Assembly (NCBI GenBank): GCA_965208745.1
Contig: CBDBPN010000004.1
Span: 3,658,001 to 3,722,000, forward strand
Direction: 5' to 3'
DNA length: 64,000 bases
Source: VXNE01 sp965208745
GTDB taxonomy: Bacteria > Pseudomonadota > Gammaproteobacteria > Pseudomonadales > Azotimanducaceae
Position numbers and translations under genes: made by a program. Of the stretch, positions 35,509 to 44,654 are shown one piece after another (within the stretch, counting starts at the first letter, position 1; each line of letters opens with the position of its first letter). Under the pieces are notes generated by a model. It was not told the origin of the DNA. It made no database searches and saw only the letters and a program-made list of their open reading frames with translations.

Positions 35509-35900
35509 CGACCACGCTTGCGGCCACGGACGGCAACCGTCTGCCCAGCCCTCCTGGCCTGCGGACGCCAGAGGATCGTACCGGCGGCTGGCGGTGGTTC
35601 CGGCCGGAGTCGCTGTGGCCTGGCGGGAGGCGGCCCTCCGCGTAGCGGAGCCCGAGCCCGTTTCCGAAGCCGGTGCGGCCATCGCACGCCGTTGGCCCCG
35701 TGCGCTCGTGGGCGCAGATGTACTACTTCTTACGAACGCGCGGGCAGAAAGCGGCCACGAATTGCCGGCATTTCCTACAGACACCGCCGACCACGCCCTC
35801 TGAAATACGTCTGGTCGCAGGCGGCGCCCAACCCGGACACGGGACGCGCCGCCCATGCGGCGATCAGACGCATTCGCTATTCTTGAAGAAGGGACCCCAC
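35509..35900. other. Intergenic, nothing convincing
   Basis: About 390 bases with only GC-rich open frames lacking family similarity. The last 30 bases before 35901 match the leader of coiled-coil copy A (CCCACATGAGCC), so the copy B/C duplication included the start region. Confidence 0.4.
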
Positions 35901-36419
35901 ATGAGCCAACCCGTGGTCGACACGCTGCAACTCTGCGACGCGTTGCGCAAGACCGGCATGGAACGCGAACAGGCCGAAGGCATCGCCCGCGCGCTTGGCA
36001 AGGAACTCGGGGCACACGTGGCCGTACAGGACGATGTGCAGTCCGGCTTCCGGCAAGTCCGTAGCGACCTCGGGTGGGACATCCACAAGGTCCGCAGCGA
36101 CCTCGGCGCGGAGATCCAGCAAGTCCGTAGAAACCTCAGCGCGGACATCCAGCGAGTCCGCAACGATCTCAGCAAGGACATCCAGCAAGTCCGAAACGAC
36201 CTCGGCGCGGACGTCCAGCAAGTCCGTACCGAGCTTCAGGCCGTCGACACCAAGGTCGAAATCCTCTCGGCGAATATGGAAGGCCTCCACCGGCAGATGA
36301 CCTTCATGTTCGCAGGTTTCGGCCTGATCCTGGGCATCCTCACCGTGGCCAGTGGCATGGGTTTCTTCGACCGCACGCCGGCGCCGTCCGAAGCCGTGAT
36401 CGAGAGTCGCTCGCAGCGC
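35901..36419 (+). CDS. Coiled-coil membrane protein (DUF1640-like), copy C, 3' end replaced
   Basis: ATG 35901 starts MSQPVVDTLQLCDALRKTGM, nearly identical to copy A. Six 11-residue repeats follow (QQVRNDLGADVQQVRTELQA pattern), then LSANMEGLHRQMTFMFAG and the membrane segment FGLILGILTVASGMGFF. After PAPSEAV the gene joins antisense IS110-like DNA near 36420 and stays open by chance to 38327, so the true C-terminus is lost or extended by junk. The repeats differ in length from copy A (11 versus 18 residues), so the coiled coils expanded separately. Confidence 0.6.
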
Positions 36420-37241
36420 ACCTTCCCGGGATCGGGACGCCGGCGCCGCCGCGTCCGCCGCGTGCCGCTCCAACTCCGCGTCGATGCGCGCCGCGCACGC
36501 CTCGATCTGTGCCTGCAGCATGTCGTGCCGCGCCAGCGCCTGCGTCAGCGCGAACAGATGCTCCGCGCGCCAGTTGCCGCGCAGGCTCGCCGCGATGGTG
36601 GCCTCGTCGGCCTTGCAGCGCCGGTCGCGGAAGCGGGCCAGGGCGGCGCCGTCGCGTTCGCCGGCGACGATGGCGCGCACGATCAACTGCCCGGTCTTGC
36701 CCATGATGTCGCTGAGCACGTTGTCGAGCTGCACGTTCATCTGCGTCAGCGCCTTCTGCATGTGCTGCACGGCGCGGCTGCGGTCGCGGACGAGTTGCTC
36801 CCGCAGGCGGGCATACGCGCGCATCGGACAGACCGCGTCGGCCGCGCGGAAGGCGCCGCGCAGCAGGCCGTAACTCATCAGTTGCCGGATCCACTGGCAG
36901 TCCAGCACATCGCTCTTGCGCCCGCTCACCTGCTTGGTCGCGCGCGGGTTCACCAGGTGCACCTCGAAGCCGGCGCGGTCCAGCACCTCGAACAGCGGAA
37001 TCCAGTACACCCCCGTGGACTCCATCGCCACCTGGCGCACGCCGCACTCGGACAGCCACCGCGCGATCGCCTCCAAATCCTCGGTGAACGTCCCGAAGTG
37101 CCGCACCGGTCGCTCGAAGCGCGACCCGTCCACCGCCACGTAATGCTTGCGCTTGCCCACGTCGATCCCCGCGCAATCCGGATGCACCACCTCCAACGCC
37201 GCCGCCTTGCCAGCCATCCGCAAATCCTCCACCATCGTCAA
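36420..37241 (-). pseudogene. IS110-family transposase remnant, C-terminus lost
   Basis: ATG near 37241 (a second at 37217) gives the DEDD RuvC-like domain of IS110: D in PDCAGIDVGKRKHYVAV, E in VRQVAMESTGVYWIPLFE, and D's in SGRKSDVLDCQWIRQLMSYG. The protein is then cut near 36420, before the C-terminal transposase_20 domain with its catalytic Ser. The frame continues only through the antisense of coiled-coil copy C. The element cannot move on its own. Confidence 0.85.
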
Positions 37242-37619
37242 CCGGTCGCGCCGGGCGAGACCGTGGCGGAACGTTCACTCTTGCATACGGGGTCGCGACC
37301 GCAGGGTCGCGCCACCAGCGTCAAAACGCCGATCACGGCCCGGGCCAAACTCCTAGACGGGCAGCAATGCACCAGTGCCTGCAAGGCCTCGCGCCCAGCG
37401 CCAACGACCCTACCTCGAACACCCTCGCAAATGGCAAGTCACCAGTTCCCTGCGCGTCAGCGCAGCGAACTGGCTGCGAGAACTCCTAGCCCACGGGACG
37501 CGAACAGCCCCAAGGCGCCGCCTCCGCCCGCGGCAAGGAACCCGCCGCACCCGTCCCCGTGCAGAGAGAGGCGCAGGCCGTCTTCCCGCAAGCCAGCGAA
37601 GCTCCGAGCGCGGACATCC

Positions 37620-37735
37620 ACGAAATCCGCACTGGCCACCACACCGTCTGGCAAAGCTCCGAAGCCATCGTCTGGTTCTGGGGCGGCGGCACGGTCGCCG
37701 AGGCGCGGCGTGCGTTCCGCGACCGTACTCGACAC
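37620..37735 (+). pseudogene. Fragment of PilN-like gene (decayed duplicate)
   Basis: IRTGHHTVWQSSEAIVWFWG, then GTVAEARRAFRD, match TGHHTVWQGSEAMVWFWDED and AVAEAQQAFR of the intact gene at 42385. Only about 36 residues survive, preceded by unrelated sequence. Confidence 0.75.
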
Positions 37736-37786
37736 CCCCCTCCCACGCCCACCCGACGGACCTCATGAACAAGGGGTCCCCTCCGG

Positions 37787-38385
37787 GTCCGCCGATGAAC
37801 GCCCTCGCCGAAGCCTTGGCCGCCTGCGCGGCGAACTCGCCGTAACGCGCTTCTGCGCGCGGCCGTCTGGCCGTGGCCGCGTTCCTCGCCGCCTGCGGCC
37901 TGCGGCCTGCTGGTGCAGTAGGACCGCGTGGAGGCCGCCTGCACTGTTGATCTGGGAGACACGGACCGCCTCGCCCGCGCCCAGGATCTCCTCGCCCGCG
38001 AGGGCCTGCCGGCCCTCCTCGAAGCCGCGCGCGAAGGCGACGCGACCCTCGCCGACCGTTTCCGGCACCCCGAAACCCAGGGCCGGGCCCAGGCCCGACT
38101 GCAGGCGGCCGTCGCCGACATCACCGCCGACCTCGAGTTCCGCAACCGCGCATCCAGTCCGGCGCGAGCCTCTCGGCCAACTACGCCCCGTGCCCTGTGG
38201 CGCGTGCATGCACAGATCAGCGGAGTCCATGAACCCGGCTCGGAACTATGGTCCTGAAGCCCTGCCACCCACCCGCGAAAGACCGTCGTCGACCGTCTCG
38301 ACCTGCGCCGCCGCGACCGGCGCATGACGGTCCTCGTCTCCGCCTGGTGCGCCGGCATCGAGGACGCGGAGCCGACGGAGGGCTG
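37787..38385 (+). pseudogene. PilO-like gene, decayed duplicate
   Basis: The segment begins like the intact 43404 gene (ATGAACGCCCTCGCCGAAGC). It has a stop in CGGCGAACTCGCCGTAAC, a TAG in place of the Ser codon of LVQSDRVEAA, and then a readable piece (DTDRLARAQDLLAREGLPAL through ISGVHEPGSEL). The end matches VVDRLDLRRRDRRMTVLVSA. Several stops and shifts show decay. Confidence 0.82.
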
Positions 38386-38387
38386 AG

Positions 38388-38545
38388 CCATGGCCGAAGC
38401 GACCCAAGCCCTCGCCGGATAGCTGACGACCGCCCTGCACCGGCGCCGCCGCCGACCGTGATCGCATCGGGTTCGTCGGCGCCACCGGCTTCCCCGGCGG
38501 CCGGATCGCACGCCTCGCGTTGCCCGGAGACAAGGTGGCGAGGCC
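38388..38545 (+). pseudogene. PilP/GspC-like gene fragment, decayed duplicate
   Basis: After the PilO-like remnant, short pieces (DRIGFVGATGFPGGRIARLA in mixed frames, then LPGDKVARPPPGGK) match DRMGFVGTSATPDDRVVLLT and LPGGEVRRVPAGGT of the intact gene at 43997. The gene order N-O-P is kept, so the whole block was duplicated before decay. Confidence 0.6.
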
Positions 38546-38872
38546 CCCCCCCGGCGGCAAGCGCGCGGAAGGCCGCCAGGCGTTTCCGCATGGGCGCGCC
38601 CCGCCCCGCGACGCTTCGTGTGCTCCGCGTCTGTCAGCGATGCGGGCGGATCTCCCACGCGTCCCGCAGAGATGGCCCCTTCAACGGCTCGCCGCCGTGT
38701 TCGACGATGGCCGCCATGCAGGTCGGCGAAACGCGGCGTTCTGGTGGTTGGGCTGGCACCTCCGGCACGGCTGCCGCGGGCGCGTTGAGGGCCCGCCGGC
38801 GAGCGTGCTATGGTCCGGCGCAGCCGGCTGGGGCGGCGCCGGGAACGCCATGCCGCACCGGAGGAGGGAGCC

Positions 38873-39634
38873 ATGAGCGACGCGGCATCCACCATTCCGC
38901 GGATCGTCCCGCGGCCCGTTGAGTATCCGTCGTCGGACGGCCAGCCCGTGGCGGAGACCGACCTGCACTACGATCGGCTGGCGGACGTGGCCGCGATGCT
39001 GAAGCAACGCTACGCGTCTCGCGAGGACGTCTATGTCGGTGTCAACATGCTGGTCTATGACGTGCCGAACAAGACGAAGAAGAAGAACCGCCTGGCGCCG
39101 GACGTGTTCGTCGCGTTCGGGGTGCCGAACCACCGTCGGGACGTGTTCAAGCTGTGGGAGGAGCGTCCGCCGGCGTTCGTGCTCGAGATCACGTCGAAGG
39201 GCACGCGCAAAAGGGACACGGTCGACAAGCGTCGGCGCTACGCCGCGTGGGGCGTTGAGGAGTACTTCCTGTACGACCCCCGCGCGGAGTACCTGTCGCC
39301 CCCGCTGCAGGGGCTGTCGCTCGTTGGCCACGAGTACCGGGAGATGCCGGAGCGCGTCCTGCCGAACGGCGTCCGGGGCTACCGCAGCGAGGCCCTCGGG
39401 GTGGATCTGTGGCTGCGGGATGGCGAACTGCGGCTGTACGACCCGGCGACCGGGGCGGACCTCTTGACCCCGGCGGAGCAAGCCGCCCGCGCCGACAGCG
39501 AGGCCGCCCGCGCCGACACCGAGGCCGCCCGCGCCGACAGCGAGGCCGCCCGCGCCGCCAGCGAGGCTCAGGCCCGCGCCCGTGACGAGGCGCGCATCCG
39601 GGAACTCGAGGCCCTGCTGCGGGCGCAACGGTAA
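38873..39634 (+). CDS. Uma2-family (DUF820) putative endonuclease, copy 1
   Basis: 253 residues from ATG 38873 (strong GGAGGGAG upstream). The PD-(D/E)XK-like core is visible: RLAPDVFVAFGVPNHRRDVF with the Asp and PPAFVLEITSKGTRKRDT with Glu and Lys, then YAAWGVEEYFLYDP. An alanine/arginine-rich coiled coil (ARADSEAARADTEAARADSE) forms the last 50 residues. Uma2 proteins are abundant in some bacteria and have no settled function. It is paired in tandem with a close copy. Confidence 0.88.
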   Translation: MSDAASTIPRIVPRPVEYPSSDGQPVAETDLHYDRLADVAAMLKQRYASREDVYVGVNMLVYDVPNKTKKKNRLAPDVFVAFGVPNHRRDVFKLWEERPPAFVLEITSKGTRKRDTVDKRRRYAAWGVEEYFLYDPRAEYLSPPLQGLSLVGHEYREMPERVLPNGVRGYRSEALGVDLWLRDGELRLYDPATGADLLTPAEQAARADSEAARADTEAARADSEAARAASEAQARARDEARIRELEALLRAQR

Positions 39635-39677
39635 CCGGCGCCGCCGGGAACGCCGCGCCGCACCGGAGGAAGGAGCC

Positions 39678-40370
39678 ATGAGCGACGTCGCATCCACCAT
39701 GCCGCGGATCGTCCCGCGGCCCGTTGAGTATCCGTCGTCGGACGGCAAGCCGGTGGCGGAGACCGACCTGCACTACGATCGGCTGGCGGATGTGGCCGCG
39801 ATGCTGAAGCAACGCTACGCGCCTGGCGACGATGTCTACGTAGGGGCCAACCCGCTGGTCTACGACGTGCCGGGCAACATCCGTAGCCGCCTGGCGCCGG
39901 ACGTGTTCGTCGCGTTCGGGGTGCCGAACGACCGTCGGGACGTGTTCAAGCTGTGGGAAGAGCGTCCGCCGGCGTTCGTGCCGGAGATCACGTCGAAGGG
40001 CACGCGCCGCGAGGACACGCACAAGAAGCGCCGGCGCTACGCCGCGTGGGGCGTTGAGGAGTACTTCCTGTACGACCCCCGCCCGGAGTACCTGTCGCCG
40101 CCGCTACAGGGACTGTCGCTGTCGGGGGACGCCTACCGGGAGCTGCAGGAGCGCGTCCTGCCGAACGGCGCCCGGGGTTACCGCGGCGAGGCCCTCGGGC
40201 TGCACCTGTGGCTGCGGGACGGGGAACTGCGGCTGACCGACCCGGCGACCGGGGAGGATCTGCTGACCCCGGCTGAGCAAGCCGACCGCGCCGACCGCGA
40301 GGCTCAGGCCCGCGCCCGTGCCGAGGCGCGCGTCGAGGAGCTCGAGGCGCTGCTGCGGGCGCAACGGTAG
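39678..40370 (+). CDS. Uma2-family (DUF820) putative endonuclease, copy 2
   Basis: 230 residues from ATG 39678. It is highly similar to copy 1 over residues 1-200, including the leader DNA (GCACCGGAGGA and GGAGCCATGAGCGACG), so it arose by tandem duplication. The core residues are retained (RLAPDVFVAFGVPNDRRDVF; PEITSKGTRREDT). The coiled-coil tail is shorter (ADRADREAQARARAEARVEE). The copies differ mainly in the loop after VYVGxNxLVYDVP and in the tail, which suggests ongoing divergence. Confidence 0.88.
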   Translation: MSDVASTMPRIVPRPVEYPSSDGKPVAETDLHYDRLADVAAMLKQRYAPGDDVYVGANPLVYDVPGNIRSRLAPDVFVAFGVPNDRRDVFKLWEERPPAFVPEITSKGTRREDTHKKRRRYAAWGVEEYFLYDPRPEYLSPPLQGLSLSGDAYRELQERVLPNGARGYRGEALGLHLWLRDGELRLTDPATGEDLLTPAEQADRADREAQARARAEARVEELEALLRAQR

Positions 40371-40626
40371 CCGACGCGCCCGAGGAGCCGCCGTTGCGAA
40401 CGCGGCGCGGAACTCCCGGCACCACACGCCCGCGCCACGCACCCCCGGACGATCGTCGTCGAGCGCCTCGACCCCGCGGGAAGACCTCCGGCCATGCCCT
40501 CTCCGCCATGCCCCTCTCCGCCATGCATAGAGACGATGCGACACCGCCCTCGCAGACGCACGCGAAGATCGCCTTGTGCGTCAGGACACGCGCCGCCGGC
40601 GCCTACTCCTGGCACACTTCCTTCGC
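40371..40626. other. Intergenic, nothing recognised
   Basis: About 256 bases between Uma2 copy 2 and the next broken gene. Only GC-rich frames without similarity; no terminator with T tract was seen. Confidence 0.4.
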
Positions 40627-40963
40627 CTAGATGCAACTGACTGCGAGCAGGTCGCCCCCGCCGTCGCCCAGACACATCTTGCCGACGATCTTCCGCGGCT
40701 TGTGGTCGCCAACGGCGGCCTGCAGGGCTGCCCCCGCTTCGCCGAGTGCGAAGGGTTCGCACGACTTTGGGGTACACGATCGGCAAGACGGCCGCGGCGA
40801 TGACGGTTTCGCCGAGAACAGTGTCTTCGATCGCCGCCCCGACCCTGGCGTGCAGCGACACGTCGACATCTTCCTCAAGCAGCCCCTTCCTGAGGACCGC
40901 CGCGCTTGAGCCAGGCGTCTCGCGCAGCAACGTTTCGAGCATGACGCGCTCGTCCATGTTCAT
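40627..40963 (-). pseudogene. Short frameshifted gene of unknown function
   Basis: ATG 40963 opens MNMDERVMLETLLRETPGSS, then AAVLRKGLLEEDVDVSLHAR, and AAVLPIVYPKVVRT. A one-base shift near 40750 leads to FALGEAGAALQAAVGDHKPR, then KIVGKMCLGDGGGDLLAVSC and a stop. The last part loosely resembles the C-terminus of MDR-type dehydrogenases (EAxxALxxxxxxxxxGKIV), but this is not enough to name it. Intact it would be about 112 residues. Confidence 0.45.
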
Positions 40964-41025
40964 GATTGGGTTCCTCCGTTTTCAGGAGATTGTAGGTCCG
41001 CCTGGAGGCGGATCGGCCGCGGGAC

Positions 41026-41420
41026 GTGGCGACGGCGTCACCACTGCGTTACGCCGGGCGCGAGGACGTCCATGTCGGCGTCGACATGCTGGTCCGGAAC
41101 GTGTCGCCCAACACCAGGAGTCGCCGTGCGCCGGATGTCTTCGTCGCGTTCGGGGCGCCGACCCACCGTCGGGACGTATCAGGCTTTGGGAGGAGCGTCC
41201 GCCGGCGCCGATCCCGGAGATCACGTCGAACGGCACGCGCGGCGAGGACACGGTCGAGAAGGGCCGGCGCTGCGCCGCCTGGGGGTTGGGGAACAGTTCC
41301 TGTACGACTTCCGCGCGCAGTGCCTGTCGCCGCCGCTACAGGGCTGTCGCTGGCGTGGCACGCCTACCGGGAGCCGCCGGAACGCGTGCGGCCGAACGGC
41401 GCCCCGGGTCGAGGCATGAT
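41026..41420 (+). pseudogene. Uma2-family gene, decayed third copy
   Basis: Pieces in three frames match the intact copies: GREDVHVGVDMLVRNV and RAPDVFVAFGAPTHRRDV, then RLWEERPPAPIPEITSNGTR, and finally QFLYDFRAQCLSPPLQG. The N-terminal 50 residues are missing and several frameshifts are present. Confidence 0.85.
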
Positions 41421-41576
41421 CGCGACACCATGCATCCGCCGGCGCGAACCGCGTTGCCGGGGGTGGAAGCAGGCGCGCGACCGACTGTGACCGACCGCGG
41501 CCGGACGTCGCCGGAAGGCGTCTCCGCGCCGAGTACGCGCCCCGCCCGGACGCGTCGGGGCCGCGCTCCGGGCGTG

Positions 41577-42000
41577 AGAATCCAGGCCGTCGACACCAGC
41601 GTGGCAGTCCTCTCCGCCAGGCTCTCCGCCGAGAAGGAAGGGCCCGAACGACGGCGAACGTTCGTAGCCGCCGGTTTGGACCTCCTCCTGGGCATCCTCC
41701 GGTGGCCGGCCGCATGGCTTTCTTCGACCCCACGCCGGCGCGCTGTCCGTCCGCCGGCACGCCTGCGAGGATCGCACCGCAGACATCCAGCGCCTTCGTA
41801 ACGATCTACGCGCGATGCGCCAGGTCCTCTCGACCGGGATCGACGTCCTCTCCGCCGGGATCGACCGCTTCGGCCGCAAGATGAGCCGCGTGATCACGAG
41901 CGTCAGCCTGGTCGGCGTCGTCCCGGCCGTCTTCGGCGGCATGGGTTGGTGCGCCGTCTCCGACTGGTCCGAACGCGCAGCGCGGGAACCGGCCTCGGTA
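41577..42000 (+). pseudogene. Two decayed coiled-coil family fragments
   Basis: At 41577-41760, IQAVDTSVAVLSARLSAEKE and a later GILRWPAAWLSS/MAFFDPTPA match the copy C C-terminal half. At 41780-42000, DIQRLRNDLRAMRQVLSTGI, then DVLSAGIDRFGRKMSRVITS and VSLVGVVPAVFGGMGW is a further version with a changed membrane segment. Neither has a start or complete frame. Confidence 0.6.
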
Positions 42001-42018
42001 GCCCCATCCCCCCGCCAC

Positions 42019-42310
42019 CCCCGGAGGTATAATCGCCACCGCCATGCATCCGGAGGCGCCGACCGCATTGCCGGGGGTGGAAACAGGCATACGTGACCGG
42101 CTGACCGGCCACCGCCAGACAACGTTGCCGCGCAGGCCGCACCGCACGCGCCGTCCCGACGGCACGCGCGGAAGCCGGCGCGCGCCCGGCCCGCCTAGCG
42201 CGCGGCCGCGCCCCCGCCACGCCTCCCCCGACCTCCGGCTTCGCGTCCATCCGGCACCAGAGCCGGAACACCGTCCGGAAGGAGCAAGGACATCCGCAAC
42301 CTGTCGCTGA
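42019..42310 (+). other. Duplicated leader with TATAAT box and conserved short frame
   Basis: A perfect TATAAT (42028-42033) precedes ATG 42043 by 9 bases and a frame starting MHPEAPTALPGVETGIRDRL. A related block at 41416-41500 reads MHPPARTALPGVEAGARPTV, so the leader and first codons were duplicated. Downstream the two diverge and no family is recognised. In the second copy the DNA then leads into the PilN-like gene. Confidence 0.35.
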
Positions 42311-42384
42311 CGTGGCCGAGGCGCCTCGCCGCCCTGCGACGGCGCTTCTCCAACCGGCCGAACTTCGTCCAGACCCGGAACGGC

Positions 42385-43407
42385 GTGGCGCGGCTCGCCG
42401 TGCGCTCCACGCATGCCCACTGGATCGTCGGCCGCGGCCTCTGCATGTACCGCCGCCACGACTTCGCGAACGTCCCGAAGAACCGCCGCCGCGCCGCCGT
42501 CGACCTCCAGCTCCCGGTCTGGAGCCCGTTCCGCAACACCGGCCACCACACCGTCTGGCAAGGCTCCGAAGCCATGGTCTGGTTCTGGGACGAAGACGCC
42601 GTCGCCGAGGCGCAACAGGCGTTCCGCACCACCCCCGCGGGCCGCGAAGCCCCGCCGGCGGAAGACCTCCACGTCCTCCCCGAAACCGTCTTCCTGCCGC
42701 GCCAGGAAGACGGCGTTCGCATGCAGCCCTGCCGCGCCGGATTCGAGCTGCAGCACTGGCGCGACGGCGTCCTGGAAGACGCTTTCTGGTACCCCGAACG
42801 CCCGGACGGCGACCAGCTAGACAGCTTCCTCGCCCGCCAGGGCGTGCCAGACGCCGCCGCGCGGGCAGCCCAGAACGGCGCCGCCGAGTCCCCCCGCGCG
42901 GAACACGCCCCCGACCCATGGGCAAGCCCGGTCGGCCTCACGGATTGGCTGCAGGCAAACGAACGTGCCCTCGCCGCCGCGGCGGTCCTCCTCGTCGCCG
43001 TCGTCGCCGTCTGGCAGGAAGCCCGCTACTGGAAGATAGACGGCCTCGCCGCCGTCGCCGAAGCCGAGTTCGACACGCAGCAGGAGGCCCTCGCCCCCGT
43101 GCTGGCCACCCGCGACGAGATCGTCGCCTTGCGCCGCCGCAACGAGGCCCTGACCACCGTCCTCAACACGCCCTCCCAGGCACACCTCATGGGCCTGGTG
43201 GACCAGGCCATCCCCGGCGAGTCGGCGCGCTTCGCCGAGTGGAGCTACCAGCAAGGCGAACTCCAGGTCCTGGTCACCGACGACGAGGCACTCGACCCCG
43301 TCGCCTACGTCCGCGCCCTCGAGGCGGTACCCCGTTTCGAGGCCGTGCGCGTTGGCCGCGCCACCCGCCCGGACAGCGTCGAGATTGCCTTGCGAGTCCG
43401 CCCGTGA
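42385..43407 (+). CDS. PilN/GspL-like inner-membrane assembly protein
   Basis: At least 340 residues; GTG 42385 is the first standard start, but similarity may begin at a CTG at 42301 or a mutated ATC at 42292 (GGAAGGAG at 42277). A soluble N-terminal domain (TGHHTVWQGSEAMVWFWDED) is followed by a single membrane helix (ALAAAAVLLVAVVAVWQEA, about 190) and a periplasmic part with a coiled coil and a ferredoxin-like fold (FAEWSYQQGELQVLVTDDEA). This is the PilN/GspL layout. It overlaps the next gene by 4 bases (GTGA). Assignment rests on layout and gene order, not strong sequence similarity. Confidence 0.55.
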   Translation: MARLAVRSTHAHWIVGRGLCMYRRHDFANVPKNRRRAAVDLQLPVWSPFRNTGHHTVWQGSEAMVWFWDEDAVAEAQQAFRTTPAGREAPPAEDLHVLPETVFLPRQEDGVRMQPCRAGFELQHWRDGVLEDAFWYPERPDGDQLDSFLARQGVPDAAARAAQNGAAESPRAEHAPDPWASPVGLTDWLQANERALAAAAVLLVAVVAVWQEARYWKIDGLAAVAEAEFDTQQEALAPVLATRDEIVALRRRNEALTTVLNTPSQAHLMGLVDQAIPGESARFAEWSYQQGELQVLVTDDEALDPVAYVRALEAVPRFEAVRVGRATRPDSVEIALRVRP

Positions 43408-43994
43408 ACGCCTTCGCCGAAGCCTTCGCCCGCCTGCGCGCCGAACTTGCGGCGAACACCCGCCTGCGCGCCGGCGCCTGGACCGTCGCGGCCATCCTGG
43501 CCGGGTACGGCCTCCTCGTGCAGTCGGACCGCGTCGAGGCGGCTTACACTACTTATATGGGAGACGCCGACCGCCTGGCCCGCGCCCAGGATCTCCTCAC
43601 CCGCGAAGACCTGCCGGCCCTCCTCGAAGCCGAACGCGCACGCGACGCGACCCTCACCGAACGTTTCTGGCACGCCGAAACCCAGGGCCTCGCCCAGGCC
43701 CGACTGCAGGCGGCCGTCAGCGAGATCACCGCCGATCTCAAGTTCCGGAACCCCCGGCTCCAGTCCGGCGCGATCCTCCCGGTGGACTACGCCCCCGGCC
43801 TGTGGCGGGTGCAGGCGCAGTTCAGCGGCATCTACGAACCCGGCTCGGAACTTCTGGCGCTACACGCCCTCGCCACCCACCCGAGGAAGATCGTTGTCGA
43901 CCGCCTCGACCTGCGCCGCCGCGACCGCCGCATGACGCTCCTCGTCTCCGCCTGGTTCACCGGGATTGGGGACGCGGAGCCGACGGAGAGCTGA
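43404..43994 (+). CDS. PilO/GspM-like inner-membrane assembly protein
   Basis: 196 residues from GTG 43404 (GTGA overlap). One membrane helix near the start (AGAWTVAAILAGYGLLVQSD) is followed by a coiled coil (DADRLARAQDLLTREDLPAL) and a small alpha/beta domain (GLWRVQAQFSGIYEPGSELL) as in PilO/GspM. A complete but decayed duplicate is at 37787. The next ATG is 2 bases past its stop. Confidence 0.55.
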   Translation: MNAFAEAFARLRAELAANTRLRAGAWTVAAILAGYGLLVQSDRVEAAYTTYMGDADRLARAQDLLTREDLPALLEAERARDATLTERFWHAETQGLAQARLQAAVSEITADLKFRNPRLQSGAILPVDYAPGLWRVQAQFSGIYEPGSELLALHALATHPRKIVVDRLDLRRRDRRMTLLVSAWFTGIGDAEPTES

Positions 43995-43996
43995 CG

Positions 43997-44563
43997 ATGT
44001 CGGAGCCGACACCCGTAAGTAGTGGCATGACCGCTCCCGTCGCGGACGCATTGCGCCGCAACCGCAGGCCACTCACCGGCGCCCTCGGGGTCTGCGCCGC
44101 AGTCCTTGCGGCCGCCCTCGCCATCCCGGTCGGCCTGCCCGACGCCGGCGACCCGAACACCCGCGGCAGCCTCGCGGGCCAACCCACGACTCTCGCCCCC
44201 GCCGAAGACCTCGCCACGTTCGCCGCGAGCCGCCGCTGGGGGGGAGACACCTTCGCGGAACTCGACGCCCTTCGGCGCGCCGCCGAGGCCAACGCGAACG
44301 CCGATGCCGCCCGCCGCGACCGCATGGGCTTCGTCGGCACGTCCGCCACCCCCGACGACCGCGTCGTCCTCCTCACCCTCCCCGGAGGCGAGGTCCGCCG
44401 CGTTCCCGCCGGAGGCACACTCCCGGACGGCCGCACGGTCTCCGACGTCACCGATACCACCGCCACCCTCTCGGACGCGGGCACCGGCGACGAGGAACTG
44501 GAGTTGTTCCCCCGCCCGCCCGCGTCGGACGAGAACCCGGTCGAACCCGCACCCGACTCATGA
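43997..44563 (+). CDS. PilP/GspC-like protein with HR-type domain
   Basis: 188 residues. A membrane anchor (LTGALGVCAAVLAAALAIP) is followed by a linker and a beta-rich domain (GFVGTSATPDDRVVLLTLPG, then GGTLPDGRTVSDVTDTTATL) resembling the GspC/PilP homology region that contacts the secretin. An acidic tail (DEELELFPRPPASDENPVEP) ends it. It lies directly upstream of the secretin, as pilP lies before pilQ. Confidence 0.6.
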   Translation: MSEPTPVSSGMTAPVADALRRNRRPLTGALGVCAAVLAAALAIPVGLPDAGDPNTRGSLAGQPTTLAPAEDLATFAASRRWGGDTFAELDALRRAAEANANADAARRDRMGFVGTSATPDDRVVLLTLPGGEVRRVPAGGTLPDGRTVSDVTDTTATLSDAGTGDEELELFPRPPASDENPVEPAPDS

Positions 44564-44654
44564 GCGATGCGCCGCTGCGCACCGGCCCGGGCCCGGTGGA
44601 TGTCACAATGCAACATGGCGCGGCCTGGATGCGCCGCGCTGAAACGGAGTTGTC

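Noticed and set aside
35901..38327. One continuous frame of about 800 residues starting with coiled-coil copy C
   Set aside because: After residue 170 it runs through antisense IS110 DNA and decayed duplicates; it is an accidental read-through, not a designed fusion.
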